From: Polynucleobacter sp. 73C-SIWE
Lineage (GTDB): Bacteria; Pseudomonadota; Gammaproteobacteria; Burkholderiales; Burkholderiaceae
Direction: 5' to 3'
Assembly: GCF_018882465.1 (NCBI RefSeq)
Contig: NZ_JACVOK010000001.1
Location: 372,001 to 436,000, forward strand
DNA length: 64,000 bases
A model generated the notes under the pieces. It did not search any database. It was not told the origin of the DNA and worked only from the letters and a program-made list of their open reading frames with translations. Positions 34,982 through 45,880 of the stretch are shown in pieces. Every line of letters begins with the position of its first letter. Position 1 is the first letter of the stretch. The position numbers and the translations under genes were made by a program.

Positions 34982-36057
34982 GCAGCACCCATGATGACTC
35001 ACTTATTATTCGCACCTGGCATGAAATCGCAGTCAATGCGCTTCAATCTAGAGCGAGTGATATCCATATCGAGGCTGGGTCACAAGGTACTCTAGTCCGC
35101 ATTCGAGTGGATGGCTTGCTACAAGTGCAGGCGCAATTTGATATTCAATTCCATGAGCGATTAATTACTCGCATCAAAATATTGGCACGACTGGATATTG
35201 CCGAAAAGCGTCTTCCTCAAGATGGACGCCTCTTAATTGGACTTAATTTTGTAAACCCCAATATCGACTGCCGTGTCTCAATCCTGCCGACTCTATATGG
35301 CGAAAAAGCAGCGATCCGGGTTTTGCCCAGCTGCATAAACGAACTTGCTATTGAACAAATCGGCTTACTTCCAGAACAGTTGGAGATATTTAAAACCGCC
35401 CTCAACCAAGTAAATGGTTTGATATTGGTAACAGGCCCTACCGGTAGCGGAAAAACCAGAACCCTCTACAGCTGCTTAAGAACCCTGAACCAAAGCCATC
35501 GCAATCTTTGTTCTATAGAGGATCCCATTGAGATTCGCCTACCAGGAGTGAATCAAGTGGCGTATCACCCTCGCTCGGGTTTAGATTTTCCGACGATTAT
35601 CCGTGCACTATTACGTCAAGATCCAGACGTAATCATGATTGGTGAAATTCGAGATAGCGCTACTGCCGAACTTGCCATTCAAGCGGCACAAACTGGCCAT
35701 CTTGTTTTGAGCACCCTTCACACTCGCAATGCTCGAGGGGCATTAAATCGATTAAAGAGCTTAGGACTTGATCAGGGAGCTCTCGAATCTTGTTTGCGTA
35801 GCGTTAGCTCACAACGCTTAGTTCGCAAGATATGTCGGCAATGTTCGGGTGGGGACATCAACAAAGGTAATAAATGCGCAAGTTGCAACGGATCTGGGTA
35901 TCACGGACGCATTGGGGTGCATGAAGTTTTAAGTGCGGCACATATATTTGACCTGTCTTTTCAATACTGCACCATGCATGAGGCAGGAATTCACCATGTA
36001 AAAGCGGGATTGATTAAGGAATCTGATCTACTGAATGAGGTCGGTACATGGCAGTAA
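34978..36057 (+). CDS. Short GspE/PilB-type secretion ATPase
   Basis: This 359-residue hexameric ATPase powers type IV pilus or type II secretion. Walker A is GPTGSGKT at 153-160 and Walker B is VIMIGEIRD near 218-226. A four-cysteine zinc motif (CRQC...CASC) lies near 286-305, followed by GRIGVHEVL. The N-terminal GspE-N/MshEN domain of normal PilB (about 560 residues) is missing; the protein begins directly in the N2 domain (ASDIHIEAGSQGTLVRIRVD). TTG is the apparent start and overlaps the upstream stop. The pilC-like gene overlaps its end by 10 bp. Confidence 0.88.
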   Translation: MSSTHDDSLIIRTWHEIAVNALQSRASDIHIEAGSQGTLVRIRVDGLLQVQAQFDIQFHERLITRIKILARLDIAEKRLPQDGRLLIGLNFVNPNIDCRVSILPTLYGEKAAIRVLPSCINELAIEQIGLLPEQLEIFKTALNQVNGLILVTGPTGSGKTRTLYSCLRTLNQSHRNLCSIEDPIEIRLPGVNQVAYHPRSGLDFPTIIRALLRQDPDVIMIGEIRDSATAELAIQAAQTGHLVLSTLHTRNARGALNRLKSLGLDQGALESCLRSVSSQRLVRKICRQCSGGDINKGNKCASCNGSGYHGRIGVHEVLSAAHIFDLSFQYCTMHEAGIHHVKAGLIKESDLLNEVGTWQ

Positions 36058-37094
36058 ATAAGCTAGAGCAACTCACCTTTGCTCAACAACTTTTGTCACT
36101 ATTAACTGCTGGCCTTCCGCTACTCAATGCGATGGAGCTGATTCGGCTATCAGCACCAAAGTACTGGCAAGGGTGCTTAAGTCATTTGTGCGGCCAATTA
36201 AAACAGGGCGAAAGCTTTTCTCAAGCCTTGCAGGCAGAGCGAAATCGGTTTTCTGCAGAATTTATTAATCTCATTCGGGTCAGTGAGCGCACCGGCAATA
36301 TTGAATTAGCGCTACAAACTATTTGTCGGCAACTTGAGTCACAAATTGAATTAAGACGAAAGGTCCAGCAGGCCTTGAGCTACCCCGCTATCACGCTGGT
36401 CAGCTCCTTACTGCTGATTCTAGTAATGATGATTTGGGTTGTACCAGTATTTAAGGATGTCTTTGCTCACTTTCAGGCTGAGTTACCAGCACCCACTAAA
36501 GCGCTGATTCAACTATCGACAGTTATTGAACATTTCTTCTTTGAGATGGCCGCACTACTTATCAGTACTACTGGTTTATTTCTATTTGCATGGCTAAAAC
36601 TGCCTGGCTTACAAAAAAGGTGTGATGAGCTGAGTTTTTGCATTCCTATATTGGGTCAATTATTTCGCCTAGCAACCCTCACCCACTGGTGTAGAACCTT
36701 GGGGCATTTATTGGACTCTGGCTTAGCCCTACCTGATGCATTGCGCGTAACAGCCCAATCCTCCAACCACTGGCTTAGTCATGATTTGAGCGCAGAGATC
36801 TTCAAACATCTCACTCGGGGCTGGCCACTGGGGGATGCCTTGATTCGTGCAGACCCCAAACACGTCCTGTTTGATATTGAAACTTGGCAATTACTGCGTA
36901 TCGCCTCAGAAAGTGGATCCCTTCCCCAAATGCTGGGTAAACGAGCGAATGCACTAGGCTCCCAACTCAGTAATCTCCTAAATACTTTGAGCCAGAGCTT
37001 AGAGCCCTTACTCATCATTTTTGTTGGGATTGTGATTGGTAGTCTTGTCATAATCCTATATCTTCCAATCTTTAATCTAGGACAGATTGTGTAA
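36048..37094 (+). CDS. Type II secretion/type IV pilus inner-membrane platform protein (GspF/PilC family)
   Basis: This 348-residue polytopic protein has two GspF domains. The first, near 10-130, begins FAQQLLSLLTAGLPLLNAME. The second, near 205-330, includes THWCRTLGHLLDSGLALPDA, and helices lie between and at the C-terminus (LIIFVGIVIGSLVIILYLP). It serves as the platform between the ATPase and the pseudopilus. At 348 residues it is shorter than typical PilC (about 400). It overlaps the ATPase gene and, by 1 bp, the peptidase gene. Confidence 0.9.
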   Translation: MAVNKLEQLTFAQQLLSLLTAGLPLLNAMELIRLSAPKYWQGCLSHLCGQLKQGESFSQALQAERNRFSAEFINLIRVSERTGNIELALQTICRQLESQIELRRKVQQALSYPAITLVSSLLLILVMMIWVVPVFKDVFAHFQAELPAPTKALIQLSTVIEHFFFEMAALLISTTGLFLFAWLKLPGLQKRCDELSFCIPILGQLFRLATLTHWCRTLGHLLDSGLALPDALRVTAQSSNHWLSHDLSAEIFKHLTRGWPLGDALIRADPKHVLFDIETWQLLRIASESGSLPQMLGKRANALGSQLSNLLNTLSQSLEPLLIIFVGIVIGSLVIILYLPIFNLGQIV

Positions 37095-37594
37095 TGGGCC
37101 ATCTAGAACTGATCGACCTTATTCGGCTTTTTCTAATTCTCATATTGATTTATTTGGCTTATGTTGACTTGCGAACATTTCGGCTGCCTGATGTCATTAC
37201 CATTCCCCTCATCTTGGCTGGACTTTGCTTCAATAGTTTCTCAAGTCTCAGATTGATTACCCCTCAAGAGTCTATTTTTGGTGGACTACTGGGCTATTTA
37301 CTACTTTGGCTCTTAAATCGCCTATATCGATACATTAAGAAACAAGATGGGATTGGCATGGGTGATGCCAAACTCTTATCTGCTCTAGGAGTCTGGCTTG
37401 GCTGGGTCGCCCTACCCAACATCCTATTACTGGCGTCCGTCTCTGGAATCATTGGTGGCCTGATTTGGCTTAAATTAAACAAACAAAATCATGGCTCAGC
37501 CTTTCCTTTTGGACCTTTTCTGATCTTTGCTGGCATCATGGAGTTGTTATGGCCACAGCTTCTTCAAAACCTACTACTGAGCAATCTGAGCTAA
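37094..37594 (+). CDS. Prepilin peptidase (A24 family) without the N-terminal methyltransferase domain
   Basis: This 166-residue integral membrane aspartyl protease cleaves prepilin leader peptides. Its two catalytic aspartates are in [11 protein letters not shown] (D25) and GMGDAK (D91). The PilD N-terminal cysteine-rich methyltransferase domain is absent, so the protein is about half normal length. It closes the pilB-pilC-pilD-like set. The last 46 bp overlap the start of coaE. No prepilin or secretin gene is within the window. Confidence 0.9.
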   Translation: MGHLELIDLIRLFLILILIYLAYVDLRTFRLPDVITIPLILAGLCFNSFSSLRLITPQESIFGGLLGYLLLWLLNRLYRYIKKQDGIGMGDAKLLSALGVWLGWVALPNILLLASVSGIIGGLIWLKLNKQNHGSAFPFGPFLIFAGIMELLWPQLLQNLLLSNLS

Positions 37595-38211
37595 GCGCAC
37601 TCAAGGGTCGCATACCCCTGATTGGCCTGACCGGTGGAATTGGCTCTGGGAAAACTGCCGTGAGTGATTTACTGGCTAAGCTAGGGGCTGGTATTGTGGA
37701 CACAGATCTGATTGCCCATCAAATCACAGCGCCTCATGGCGCAGCAATTTCAGCGATTGAGAAACATTTTGGCTCTGACTTCATTGCAGCCGATGGTTCA
37801 CTCGATAGAGAGAAAATGCGCACTCTGGTTTTTACAGACCCAGCAGCCAGAAAATCTCTTGAGGCAATCACTCACCCGCTGATCCGCACAGAAACTATCA
37901 GACAGGCCTCACAGTTAGAGAGAGATGGGGTGCAATACCTGGTCTTCGTAGTGCCCTTACTACTCGAGTCCGGGTCCTGGATGACTCTCATTGACCTTCT
38001 AGTGGTAGTGGACTGCCCTGAAGAGACCCAAATTCAGAGGGTGATGCAGCGCAGCAATTTACCCCGAGAAGATGTGGAGAGAATTTTGATGGCTCAAGCC
38101 AGCAGAGCAGAACGTCTCAAGCATGCCGATATGGTGATTGAAAACCAAGGAAGTCTTCAGGACTTAGAGGTAGAGGTGCAAAGCTTGCACCAAAAAATCC
38201 TACAGATTTAG
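37549..38211 (+). CDS. coaE: Dephospho-CoA kinase
   Basis: This 220-residue P-loop kinase phosphorylates dephospho-CoA in the last step of coenzyme A synthesis. The loop [11 protein letters not shown] lies near 26-36, [11 protein letters not shown] near 52 and the lid region [16 protein letters not shown] near 164. An N-terminal polar stretch of about 20 residues precedes the usual family start. The ATG has GGAG 5 bp upstream and overlaps the peptidase gene, a strong sign of coupling. Confidence 0.95.
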   Translation: MATASSKPTTEQSELSALKGRIPLIGLTGGIGSGKTAVSDLLAKLGAGIVDTDLIAHQITAPHGAAISAIEKHFGSDFIAADGSLDREKMRTLVFTDPAARKSLEAITHPLIRTETIRQASQLERDGVQYLVFVVPLLLESGSWMTLIDLLVVVDCPEETQIQRVMQRSNLPREDVERILMAQASRAERLKHADMVIENQGSLQDLEVEVQSLHQKILQI

Positions 38212-38246
38212 AAACATTAGCGCAGTTCGTCATAGAATATGGGCTT

Positions 38247-38999
38247 GTGATTGTCTACGAATACCCCTTTAACGAATTAGTTCGAAGCATGCTTCGACTG
38301 GAGTATTTGTTCGCCCGCTTCAATCAGTTTCTTCGCTCGGATGAACCAGAGCTTCACCACAATGCAATCTCCATTTTGTTTGAGCTTGGTGATATTGGCG
38401 CTAGGGGTGATATTAAGTCTTTGTTACTCAAAGAATTTGAGCGTCAAAAATATGCCCTTAATGGCCTGAAGTCGTCACAAAAGGTAGATCAAGAGGCTTT
38501 ATCCCAAACGCTTTCTGAAATCGATGCTGTTGCCAGTAATATCAATCAATCTACTGGTAGACCAAATTCTGCTATCACTGAGAGCGAGTGGCTTAATGCG
38601 ATTCGTACTCGACTGAATATTCCTGGTGGAACAAGTCCAATTGATTTGCCTAGTTATCACGCTTGGAAAAATAGCCCCTCAATTGAGCGACGCAAACTTT
38701 TAGAAAATTACATCCATCCGCTTTTGCCATGGCAAGAAGCATGTCAATTATTTTTGCGTTTATTGCGTCAATCGGGTGAAGCAAAAGAGGTGCTTGCTCA
38801 TAATGGTTCGTTTCAGCAAGCACCGTCCGGCAAGGTTTACCAATTGATGCGTATTACCTTGGAAGATGACACACTCTTCTCGGAAATCAGCGCCAACAAA
38901 TATCTACTCTCTGTACGCTTTCTAAAGGCTGATCGGGATAAAAAAGCGCAGCTTATTAATGCAGATGTGCCCTTCAAGCTGACGCTCTGTCAGTTCTAA
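38247..38999 (+). CDS. zapD: Cell division protein ZapD
   Basis: This 250-residue FtsZ-ring-associated protein bundles FtsZ filaments. It starts with GTG and reads MIVYEYPFNELVRSMLRLEY, the hallmark ZapD N-terminus. It continues as a mainly helical protein, with NIPGGTSPIDLPSYHAW near 127-143 and a beta-rich C-terminal part. The stop overlaps that of the convergent mutT-like gene by 4 bp. The small yacG gene often found after zapD is absent here. Confidence 0.95.
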   Translation: MIVYEYPFNELVRSMLRLEYLFARFNQFLRSDEPELHHNAISILFELGDIGARGDIKSLLLKEFERQKYALNGLKSSQKVDQEALSQTLSEIDAVASNINQSTGRPNSAITESEWLNAIRTRLNIPGGTSPIDLPSYHAWKNSPSIERRKLLENYIHPLLPWQEACQLFLRLLRQSGEAKEVLAHNGSFQQAPSGKVYQLMRITLEDDTLFSEISANKYLLSVRFLKADRDKKAQLINADVPFKLTLCQF

Positions 39000-39412
39000 G
39001 CTAAAAACCTTTTGAGGCACTCCAGCATTGGCCAGGCGGCTGGCAATAAAGGCTCGACACTTGGTTTTTCGGCACCAATCGGCTCCCAAGATAGGGCTTG
39101 TCCCTCGCAGCCTATTGGAGTGCCAGTCCAATCACGAATGATGCTGACATATAAACGAACATAAGCATGTGGATAGTCATGCTCAAGAACCGTTAATTCT
39201 TCGCTAGACCGAATATCAATCCCCAGCTCTTCCTGCAATTCACGCTGCAAGGCCTGAAAAACGGTTTCGCCCTTTTCCACTTTTCCACCTGGGACTTCCC
39301 AATAACCGGCATATGGTTTGCCTGCAGGTCTCTGACCTAAGAGATAGCGATTCTCAGAATCTATCAATATTCCCGCGGCAACAACGGTAATGGGACGATT
39401 TATTTCATTCAT
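38996..39412 (-). CDS. MutT-type NUDIX hydrolase (8-oxo-dGTP diphosphatase-like)
   Basis: The product is 138 residues from the ATG at 39412; a TTG one codon earlier is also open. The NUDIX box is GGKVEKGETVFQALQRELQE near 43-62, continuing EELGI. The domain order fits MutT, which removes 8-oxo-dGTP from the nucleotide pool. A role on other dinucleotides cannot be excluded. It is the last gene of a minus-strand run from argJ, with the DUF815 gene 9 bp upstream. Confidence 0.9.
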   Translation of the reverse strand: MNEINRPITVVAAGILIDSENRYLLGQRPAGKPYAGYWEVPGGKVEKGETVFQALQRELQEELGIDIRSSEELTVLEHDYPHAYVRLYVSIIRDWTGTPIGCEGQALSWEPIGAEKPSVEPLLPAAWPMLECLKRFLA

Positions 39413-39421
39413 CAAATCAGA

Positions 39422-40279
39422 TTAAGCATGAGTGCCTGCCCAATATTTTGCAAACTGCCAAGCAACGCGGCCTGAGCGTGAGCCACGCTCTAATGCCCAA
39501 ACTAATGCTTCTGAACGAGCGTCTTCAATTTGTGCTGCACTTAAACCAAAATGATTAAGCCAATGCGCAACAATAGCTAGATATTCATCTTGCTTGGGTG
39601 GATAAAACGATAGCCACAATCCAAAGCGCTCAGACAAAGAAATCTTTTCTTCGACCACTTCACCCGGATGAATTTCACCATCATCGCTATGCACATAACT
39701 CTCATTCTCTTTCATGTACTCGGGCAATAAATGACGTCGGTTAGAGGTGGCATAAATCAAAATATTATCGACCTGGGCAGAAACCGAACCATCTAAGGCG
39801 GATTTCATGGCTTTATAACCCGACTCACCATCTTCAAAGGACAGGTCATCGCAAAAGATGATGAAACGCTCAGGTCGCTCAGCCAATAGCTCAGTGATAT
39901 CGGCCAAATCAGCCAAATGTTCTTTCTCGACCTCCACCAAGCGTAAACCTTGACCAGCAAACTCATGAAGGCTTGCCTTAATCAGAGAGGACTTACCGGT
40001 TCCCCTGGCACCAGTCAGCAAAATATTATTGGCTGGCTTTTTCTGGATGAAATTCTTAGTGTTGTCCCGAATAGCATCTCGTTGACGGTCAATATTCTTG
40101 AGGTCCTCAAAGGTAATATCCGAGACATGCTTCACAGGTTGTAGAAAGCCAATGCTGCCAAAAATACTATCGCGGCGGCGCCATCTAAATGCAATTGAAG
40201 AGTTCCACTGCTCATCACTTAAAGGTTTCGGTAAAAAAGTTTCGAGATGACTTAGGAGCTGGTCTAATTTTTCATTCAT
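39422..40279 (-). CDS. DUF815-family AAA-type ATP-binding protein
   Basis: The product is about 285 residues from the ATG at 40279. Walker A is LLTGARGTGKSSLIKA near 88-103 and the Walker B-like segment is RFIIFCDDLSFEDGESGYKA near 140-159. An arginine-finger-like stretch is ATSNRRHLLPEYM. The DUF815 group is widespread in proteobacteria but has no agreed function. It sits 13 bp downstream of argJ and just upstream of mutT, the place where I recall it in other betaproteobacteria. Confidence 0.88.
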   Translation of the reverse strand: MNEKLDQLLSHLETFLPKPLSDEQWNSSIAFRWRRRDSIFGSIGFLQPVKHVSDITFEDLKNIDRQRDAIRDNTKNFIQKKPANNILLTGARGTGKSSLIKASLHEFAGQGLRLVEVEKEHLADLADITELLAERPERFIIFCDDLSFEDGESGYKAMKSALDGSVSAQVDNILIYATSNRRHLLPEYMKENESYVHSDDGEIHPGEVVEEKISLSERFGLWLSFYPPKQDEYLAIVAHWLNHFGLSAAQIEDARSEALVWALERGSRSGRVAWQFAKYWAGTHA

Positions 40280-40292
40280 CAATCAAAAACCT

Positions 40293-41528
40293 TTATGAGC
40301 GATAGTCCGCATTAATCGAAACATAATCATGAGATAAATCGCAAGTCCACATGGTTTGGGTAGCATTTCCACGGCCCAAATCAATCTTGACCGTAATCTC
40401 CGGAGCCTGCATCACCCTTTGGCCATCAGCCTCTTGATAGCCGGGATTGCGGCCACCATCCTTAGCAACCAATACATCACCAAGCCACATCTGAACGCAA
40501 CCGACATCTAAATCGTTAATCCCTGCATAACCAATTGCCGCCAAAATACGGCCTAAGTTTGGATCACTAGCGAAGAAAGCAGTTTTGACTAAAGGAGAAT
40601 GGGCAACTGCCTCAGCAACCAAACGGCACTCCTCTTGATTCTTGCCACCAAGTACATCGATGGTTATGAACTTCGTTGCGCCTTCACCATCACGCACAAT
40701 CATTTGCGCTAACTCTCTAGCAAGACCAATCAAAGCCTCTCGTACAACCGCATAACTTGGATCTGTTGCTGACTTAATCTGCACAGGAGACTGGCCAGTT
40801 GCCATGATGATGAAAGAATCGTTTGTTGAAGTATCACCATCAATGGTGATCGCATTAAAAGAAAGGTCAGCAATTTCACGAGTAAGGTTAGCCAATAGGC
40901 CTGGAGCAAAACCAGTATCAGTAGCAATAAAGCCCAACATCGTTGCCATATTTGGATGAATCATGCCGGCACCTTTACAGATACCGGTAATCACGACTTG
41001 CCCCGCTGGGGTTAATACCGTCACTGAGCTTGCCTTGGGCTGAGTATCAGTGGTCATGATCGCCTGGGCAGCATCAAACCAATTGTCCTCACCCAAATTC
41101 GATACCGCCTTTGGTAAAGCGCTAACAATCTTTTCAATTGGTAGAGGCTCGAGAATTACGCCTGTTGAAAACGGCAAAATTTGCTCTGGATTAATCTTGA
41201 GATCTTTCGCTAAAGCAGCACATGTCTCTAAGGCATGCTTCATACCTGATTCACCTGTACCAGCATTAGCATTACCAGTGTTTACTACTAAAGCACGGAT
41301 TTCGCCATTGCGGCCTTCTTGTGCTAAATGATCACGGCAAACCTGAACAGGCGCCGCGCAAAAGCGATTCAAAGTAAATACGCCAGCAACCTGAGATCCC
41401 GGCGCCAAAGTCATTACCAATAAATCTTTGCGATTTGCTCTCTTAATACCGGCTTCAGCGATGCCCATCTCAAAACCTTTCACTGGCTTGAGATCAGCTT
41501 TTTGGGGGAGGGGGAGGTTAACTGTCAT
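40293..41528 (-). CDS. argJ: Bifunctional ornithine acetyltransferase / N-acetylglutamate synthase
   Basis: This 411-residue precursor self-cleaves before a nucleophilic threonine in [20 protein letters not shown] (the MATML motif near 198). The two halves form the active enzyme, which recycles acetyl groups in arginine synthesis. [14 protein letters not shown] near 283 and [19 protein letters not shown] near 320 are further family blocks. The length is normal. A possible internal cleavage site is preserved. No other arg gene is near. Confidence 0.96.
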   Translation of the reverse strand: MTVNLPLPQKADLKPVKGFEMGIAEAGIKRANRKDLLVMTLAPGSQVAGVFTLNRFCAAPVQVCRDHLAQEGRNGEIRALVVNTGNANAGTGESGMKHALETCAALAKDLKINPEQILPFSTGVILEPLPIEKIVSALPKAVSNLGEDNWFDAAQAIMTTDTQPKASSVTVLTPAGQVVITGICKGAGMIHPNMATMLGFIATDTGFAPGLLANLTREIADLSFNAITIDGDTSTNDSFIIMATGQSPVQIKSATDPSYAVVREALIGLARELAQMIVRDGEGATKFITIDVLGGKNQEECRLVAEAVAHSPLVKTAFFASDPNLGRILAAIGYAGINDLDVGCVQMWLGDVLVAKDGGRNPGYQEADGQRVMQAPEITVKIDLGRGNATQTMWTCDLSHDYVSINADYRS

Positions 41529-41589
41529 GGTCTGACAATTGTAGATGAGGGTTTAAAGGGTTGCTAGCAAGCCATCCTTTAAAAGGTGC

Positions 41590-44355
41590 TTAGCTTAAAG
41601 CGCCGCAGCAATTCTTATATTTTTTACCGCTGCCACAACTGCATGGGTCATTACGACCAATCTTAGGACCAGTTCGCATAGGCGCCGGAACAACCTGAAT
41701 CGAAGCACCATGGTCGCCTGTTGATCCAGAAACTTCTTTTTCAGGATCAGCGTGGTGATATTGGACGCCCGCTAATTTAGCCAGGTCCTCAGTCATAGAT
41801 TCAGATGCTTCATCTAACTCACTGGCGCTTCCGATCTTGACAGTCATGATGCTTTTCACAACATCATTCTTAATAACGCCTAGTAGTTCACCATACAACT
41901 CAAAAGCTTCGCGACGGTATTCTTGTTTTGGATCTTTTTGGGCATAGCCACGCAGATGAATACCTTGACGCAAATGATCTAAGGCTGCCAAGTGCTCACG
42001 CCAGTGGGTATCTAAGCTGTAAAGAAGCACAGAGCGTTCAAATCCTGCAAAAGACTCGCGACCCGATAACTCAACCTTTGCGTCATAGGCTTCTTTAGCG
42101 GCTTGCAACACACGATCCACAATCTCAGCATCATCAACAGTCTCAGCGCTTTCAACCCAACTACGTAAATCAATCGTCAAGCCCCAATCACTTGCTAAAA
42201 CATTCTCGAGTCCAGCCAAATCCCACTGCTCTTCCATAGACTCAAGAGGTACATAGAGAGAACAAACCGAACGCAAGACATCTTCACGTAAATTAGCAAT
42301 TAAATCACCGATGTCTTGACTTTCAAGCACTTCATTTCGGAGACGATAAGTTTCCTTACGCTGATCATTTGCGACATCGTCATATTCCAACAGCTGCTTA
42401 CGAATATCAAAGTTACGGCCTTCAACCTTACGCTGCGCTGACTCAATCGAACGAGTTACCATGCCAGCCTCAATCGGCTCACCATCAGGCATCTTTAAGC
42501 GGTCCATCACAGCACGCAAACGATCGCCAGCAAAAATACGCAAGAGCGAATCATCTAAAGAAAGATAGAAACGGGAGGAACCTGGGTCACCTTGACGGCC
42601 AGAGCGGCCTCTTAATTGGTTATCAATACGGCGACTCTCATGACGCTCAGTACCAATAATGTGCAAACCACCAACAGCAAGCACATGATCATGAATTCCT
42701 TGCCACTCATCTTGCAGCGCTTTAATCTTGCTTGCTTTGTCTGCAGCAGAGAGTGTGGCATCTGCCTCAATCAAATGAGACTGCTTACCTACGTTTCCAC
42801 CAAGGACAATGTCCGTTCCGCGACCCGCCATGTTGGTAGCAATGGTGATCATTTTTGGACGGCCCGCTTGCGCAATAATTTCCGCTTCTCGTGCGTGCTG
42901 CTTAGCATTTAAAACTTGGTGCGGTAATTTACGTTGATCGAGTAATTTAGCAATCAACTCAGAATTTTCAATCGAAGTAGTACCCACCAACACTGGCTGA
43001 CCACGCTCGTAGCAATCTTCAATGTCTTTAATAACGGCGTCATAGCGCTCGCGAGACGATTTGAAGATTTGATCTTGACGGTCTTTGCGCTGACTAATTC
43101 TGTTAGGTGGAATGACTACTGTTTCAAGGTTGTAAATTTCCTTGAACTCATACGCTTCAGTGTCAGCAGTACCCGTCATACCAGACAACTTGCCATACAT
43201 GCGGAAGTAATTCTGAAAAGTAATCGTGGCTAAGGTTTGATTCTCATTCTGAATCGGTACACCCTCTTTGGCTTCTACTGCCTGATGCAACCCATCAGAC
43301 CAACGGCGACCCTGCATCAACCGACCAGTGAACTCATCAACAATAATGACTTCTTTATTTTGTACAACATAGTGTTGATCACGGTTGTACAAGCAGTGCG
43401 CACGTAATGCTGCATAAACGTGATGCATCAAAGTAATGTTTTGCGGAGCATAGAGAGAGGCACCATCATTTAAGGCGCCCAACTGTACCAAGATTTCTTC
43501 CGCCTTATCGTGACCTCGCTCGGTCAAATAAACCTGCTGTGACTTTTCATCTACCCAGTAATCGCCAGGCTTTTCAACACCAGTGCCATCTGCTTTTTCT
43601 TCGCCGATTTGACGCTCTAAGTGCGAAGGAAGCGCATTAATCTTGATGTATAGATCAGTGTGATCTTCAGCTTGACCAGAAATAATGAGCGGTGTACGCG
43701 CTTCATCAATCAGAATGGAGTCGACTTCATCGACGATTGCATACGCTAAGCCACGTTGAACACGTTGGTCCAAATCTTGAACCATATTGTCACGCAAATA
43801 ATCAAAACCAAACTCGTTATTAGTGCCGTATGTAATATCTGCGGCATAAGCTTCTTGCTTTGTCTTGTGATCCATCTGAGATAGATTCACACCAACCTTC
43901 ATGCCCAAGAAGTTATATAAGGTTGACATCCACTCAGCATCACGCTGAGCCAAATAATCGTTCACGGTAACAACATGAACACCTTTACCAGTCAAAGCAT
44001 TTAAATAAACTGGGAGTGTTGCTGTTAAGGTTTTTCCTTCACCTGTTCCCATTTCGGCAATCTTGCCCTGATGCAGAGCAAGTCCACCCATAATCTGCGC
44101 ATCGAAGTGCCGCATCTTCATCACGCGAACACTGGCTTCTCTCACCACAGCAAACGCTTCGGCAGAAATATCCTCCAATGACTCTCCGCTAGCCAGACGA
44201 GTCTTAAACTCTGCGGTTTTAGCAGCAAGGGCAGCATCATCCAAAGATTGCAGGCTAGGCTCAAAAGCGCCAACCTTAGCAACGACTTTGCGATACTGTT
44301 TTAAGAGGCGGTCGTTACGACTGCCGACCAGGGTTTTAAGAAGACCGATTACCAT
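41590..44355 (-). CDS. secA: Preprotein translocase ATPase SecA
   Basis: This 921-residue motor pushes unfolded preproteins through SecYEG. Features in order are Walker A GTGEGKT near 103, a DEAD-like [20 protein letters not shown] near 210, the NBD2 region [16 protein letters not shown] near 505, the helical scaffold, and the C-terminal zinc motif [13 protein letters not shown] that binds SecB and lipid. The length is normal. The opposite-strand dciA-like gene starts 54 bp away. Confidence 0.98.
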   Translation of the reverse strand: MVIGLLKTLVGSRNDRLLKQYRKVVAKVGAFEPSLQSLDDAALAAKTAEFKTRLASGESLEDISAEAFAVVREASVRVMKMRHFDAQIMGGLALHQGKIAEMGTGEGKTLTATLPVYLNALTGKGVHVVTVNDYLAQRDAEWMSTLYNFLGMKVGVNLSQMDHKTKQEAYAADITYGTNNEFGFDYLRDNMVQDLDQRVQRGLAYAIVDEVDSILIDEARTPLIISGQAEDHTDLYIKINALPSHLERQIGEEKADGTGVEKPGDYWVDEKSQQVYLTERGHDKAEEILVQLGALNDGASLYAPQNITLMHHVYAALRAHCLYNRDQHYVVQNKEVIIVDEFTGRLMQGRRWSDGLHQAVEAKEGVPIQNENQTLATITFQNYFRMYGKLSGMTGTADTEAYEFKEIYNLETVVIPPNRISQRKDRQDQIFKSSRERYDAVIKDIEDCYERGQPVLVGTTSIENSELIAKLLDQRKLPHQVLNAKQHAREAEIIAQAGRPKMITIATNMAGRGTDIVLGGNVGKQSHLIEADATLSAADKASKIKALQDEWQGIHDHVLAVGGLHIIGTERHESRRIDNQLRGRSGRQGDPGSSRFYLSLDDSLLRIFAGDRLRAVMDRLKMPDGEPIEAGMVTRSIESAQRKVEGRNFDIRKQLLEYDDVANDQRKETYRLRNEVLESQDIGDLIANLREDVLRSVCSLYVPLESMEEQWDLAGLENVLASDWGLTIDLRSWVESAETVDDAEIVDRVLQAAKEAYDAKVELSGRESFAGFERSVLLYSLDTHWREHLAALDHLRQGIHLRGYAQKDPKQEYRREAFELYGELLGVIKNDVVKSIMTVKIGSASELDEASESMTEDLAKLAGVQYHHADPEKEVSGSTGDHGASIQVVPAPMRTGPKIGRNDPCSCGSGKKYKNCCGALS

Positions 44356-44409
44356 GGGATATTGAAGAAAATTAAGTCCTTGAGTTTATCACCCGCAACC
44401 CCATTTTTT

Positions 44410-44910
44410 ATGAACTTTGCCCGCAAACCATCACGCAATCATTCCGCCCATGACTGGATGGAATACCTGCGAGAGTCCAATGGTCTTGGGGGGATCTTGG
44501 CTAAAACAGAAGATCTAGCCAAACTCAAGACTAAGCTCCATAAGGCATTAGAGAGCTTGGATTTAGGTCACTTAAGCCCAAAAATTGAGGCTGGATGGCG
44601 TTCCGGAGCGCAGAATGAGCTCTTTTTACTAGTTAGCAGCGCCAGCATTGGAACTCGACTACAGCAGATTTTACCTAGCTTAATCAATGAGTTATCGAAT
44701 ATTGGGCTCAGTTGTAAGGCTATAAAGATCAAAGTAAAGCCAGCAAGTCCAGACTGGGAAGTCAAGCCAAGGCAAAACCCCGGAAACATAAGGCCTAAAG
44801 GCTTAAATGAGGTGGCCAAACAGTCATGGCAAGACCTCCTGGAAAAACTACCACCAGACTCTGATCTTCGTGAGGCGGTAGAACGCCTCCTACAAAATAA
44901 ATCTAAATAG
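44410..44910 (+). CDS. DUF721-domain protein (DciA-like)
   Basis: The product is about 166 residues from the ATG at 44410; an earlier TTG at 44362 would add 16 residues but falls almost at the secA start. The DUF721 core shows LKTKLHKALESLDLGHLSPK near the N-terminus and the central LFLLVSSASIGTRLQQILPS. DciA is the ancestral loader of replicative helicase DnaB in many bacteria, which have it in place of DnaC. The C-terminal third is Lys/Pro-rich and variable. The position between secA and lpxC is shared by related genomes as I recall. Confidence 0.75.
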   Translation: MNFARKPSRNHSAHDWMEYLRESNGLGGILAKTEDLAKLKTKLHKALESLDLGHLSPKIEAGWRSGAQNELFLLVSSASIGTRLQQILPSLINELSNIGLSCKAIKIKVKPASPDWEVKPRQNPGNIRPKGLNEVAKQSWQDLLEKLPPDSDLREAVERLLQNKSK

Positions 44911-44916
44911 AACGCC

Positions 44917-45831
44917 CTAGAAAAAGAGGGGCTGACTTTCCTGAGAATAGGCTTCAGGAGCCTTAGCTTCTGCAAAAGACTCAATTGTGTAAGAACTGGG
45001 GTCTTCTAAAAGCTTACGCAAAAGAGCGTTATTGAGTGCGTGGCCAGACTTCTCGGCTACATACGCACCCACAATTGGATGGCCTACTAAATACAAATCA
45101 CCAATCGCGTCCAAAATTTTGTGGCGCACAAACTCATCTTCGTAACGCAGTTCTTCATTGTTTAAGATGCGGTGCTCATCTAAAACAATAGCATTATCTA
45201 AACTACCGCCGCGAGCTAAACCCATTTCACGTAAAGCTTCTACCTCATGCGCAAAACCAAATGTCCGCGCACGGCCAATCTCACTGCGATAGGCATGCTC
45301 TGCAAAATCCACAATAAAACGTTGGCCAGTCTTATCAACTGCTGGATGCTTAAAGTCAATTGTGAAGTCTAATTTAAATCCGAAGAAAGGCTCTAAGCGC
45401 GCTAGCTTATCGCCCTCGCGAACTTCGACGGGTTTTTGAATCACGACAAATTGACGTGGCGCATCTTGTTCAATAATTCCAGCAGATTCAATTAAAAACA
45501 AGAATGAGGCAGCGCTGCCATCCATGATAGGAACTTCTTCATCATCAAGCTCTATCAATAAGTTATCTAAACCTAAGCCAGCGCACGCTGATAGCAAATG
45601 TTCAACTGTAGAGACTCGCACACCATCCTTCTGAATGACTGACGCAAGCCTTGTGTCGCAGACAGCCAGGGCAGTAGCAGGTACAACTGACTGCTCTGGC
45701 ATATCGACACGAACAAACTGAACTCCTGAATTTACCGGTGCAGGCTTAATAGAAATTGTCACCTTACGACCAGAATGCAAACCAATGCCCACAGTTTTCA
45801 CTGGAGTAGCAATAGTTCTTTGTTTCATCAT
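44917..45831 (-). CDS. lpxC: UDP-3-O-acyl-N-acetylglucosamine deacetylase
   Basis: This 304-residue zinc enzyme catalyses the committed step of lipid A synthesis. It begins [20 protein letters not shown] and has [13 protein letters not shown] near 107-119. The zinc/active-site [19 protein letters not shown] lies near 233-251, with [20 protein letters not shown] near 190. The start is one of two tandem ATGs. The C-terminal tail is short. It is the downstream-most gene of the envelope/division run, 49 bp beyond the peroxiredoxin gene. Confidence 0.97.
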   Translation of the reverse strand: MMKQRTIATPVKTVGIGLHSGRKVTISIKPAPVNSGVQFVRVDMPEQSVVPATALAVCDTRLASVIQKDGVRVSTVEHLLSACAGLGLDNLLIELDDEEVPIMDGSAASFLFLIESAGIIEQDAPRQFVVIQKPVEVREGDKLARLEPFFGFKLDFTIDFKHPAVDKTGQRFIVDFAEHAYRSEIGRARTFGFAHEVEALREMGLARGGSLDNAIVLDEHRILNNEELRYEDEFVRHKILDAIGDLYLVGHPIVGAYVAEKSGHALNNALLRKLLEDPSSYTIESFAEAKAPEAYSQESQPLFF

Positions 45832-45880
45832 GGTGATATCTCTAAAATTCAGGGAGTATTACTGACTGAGTGAATGCGAA

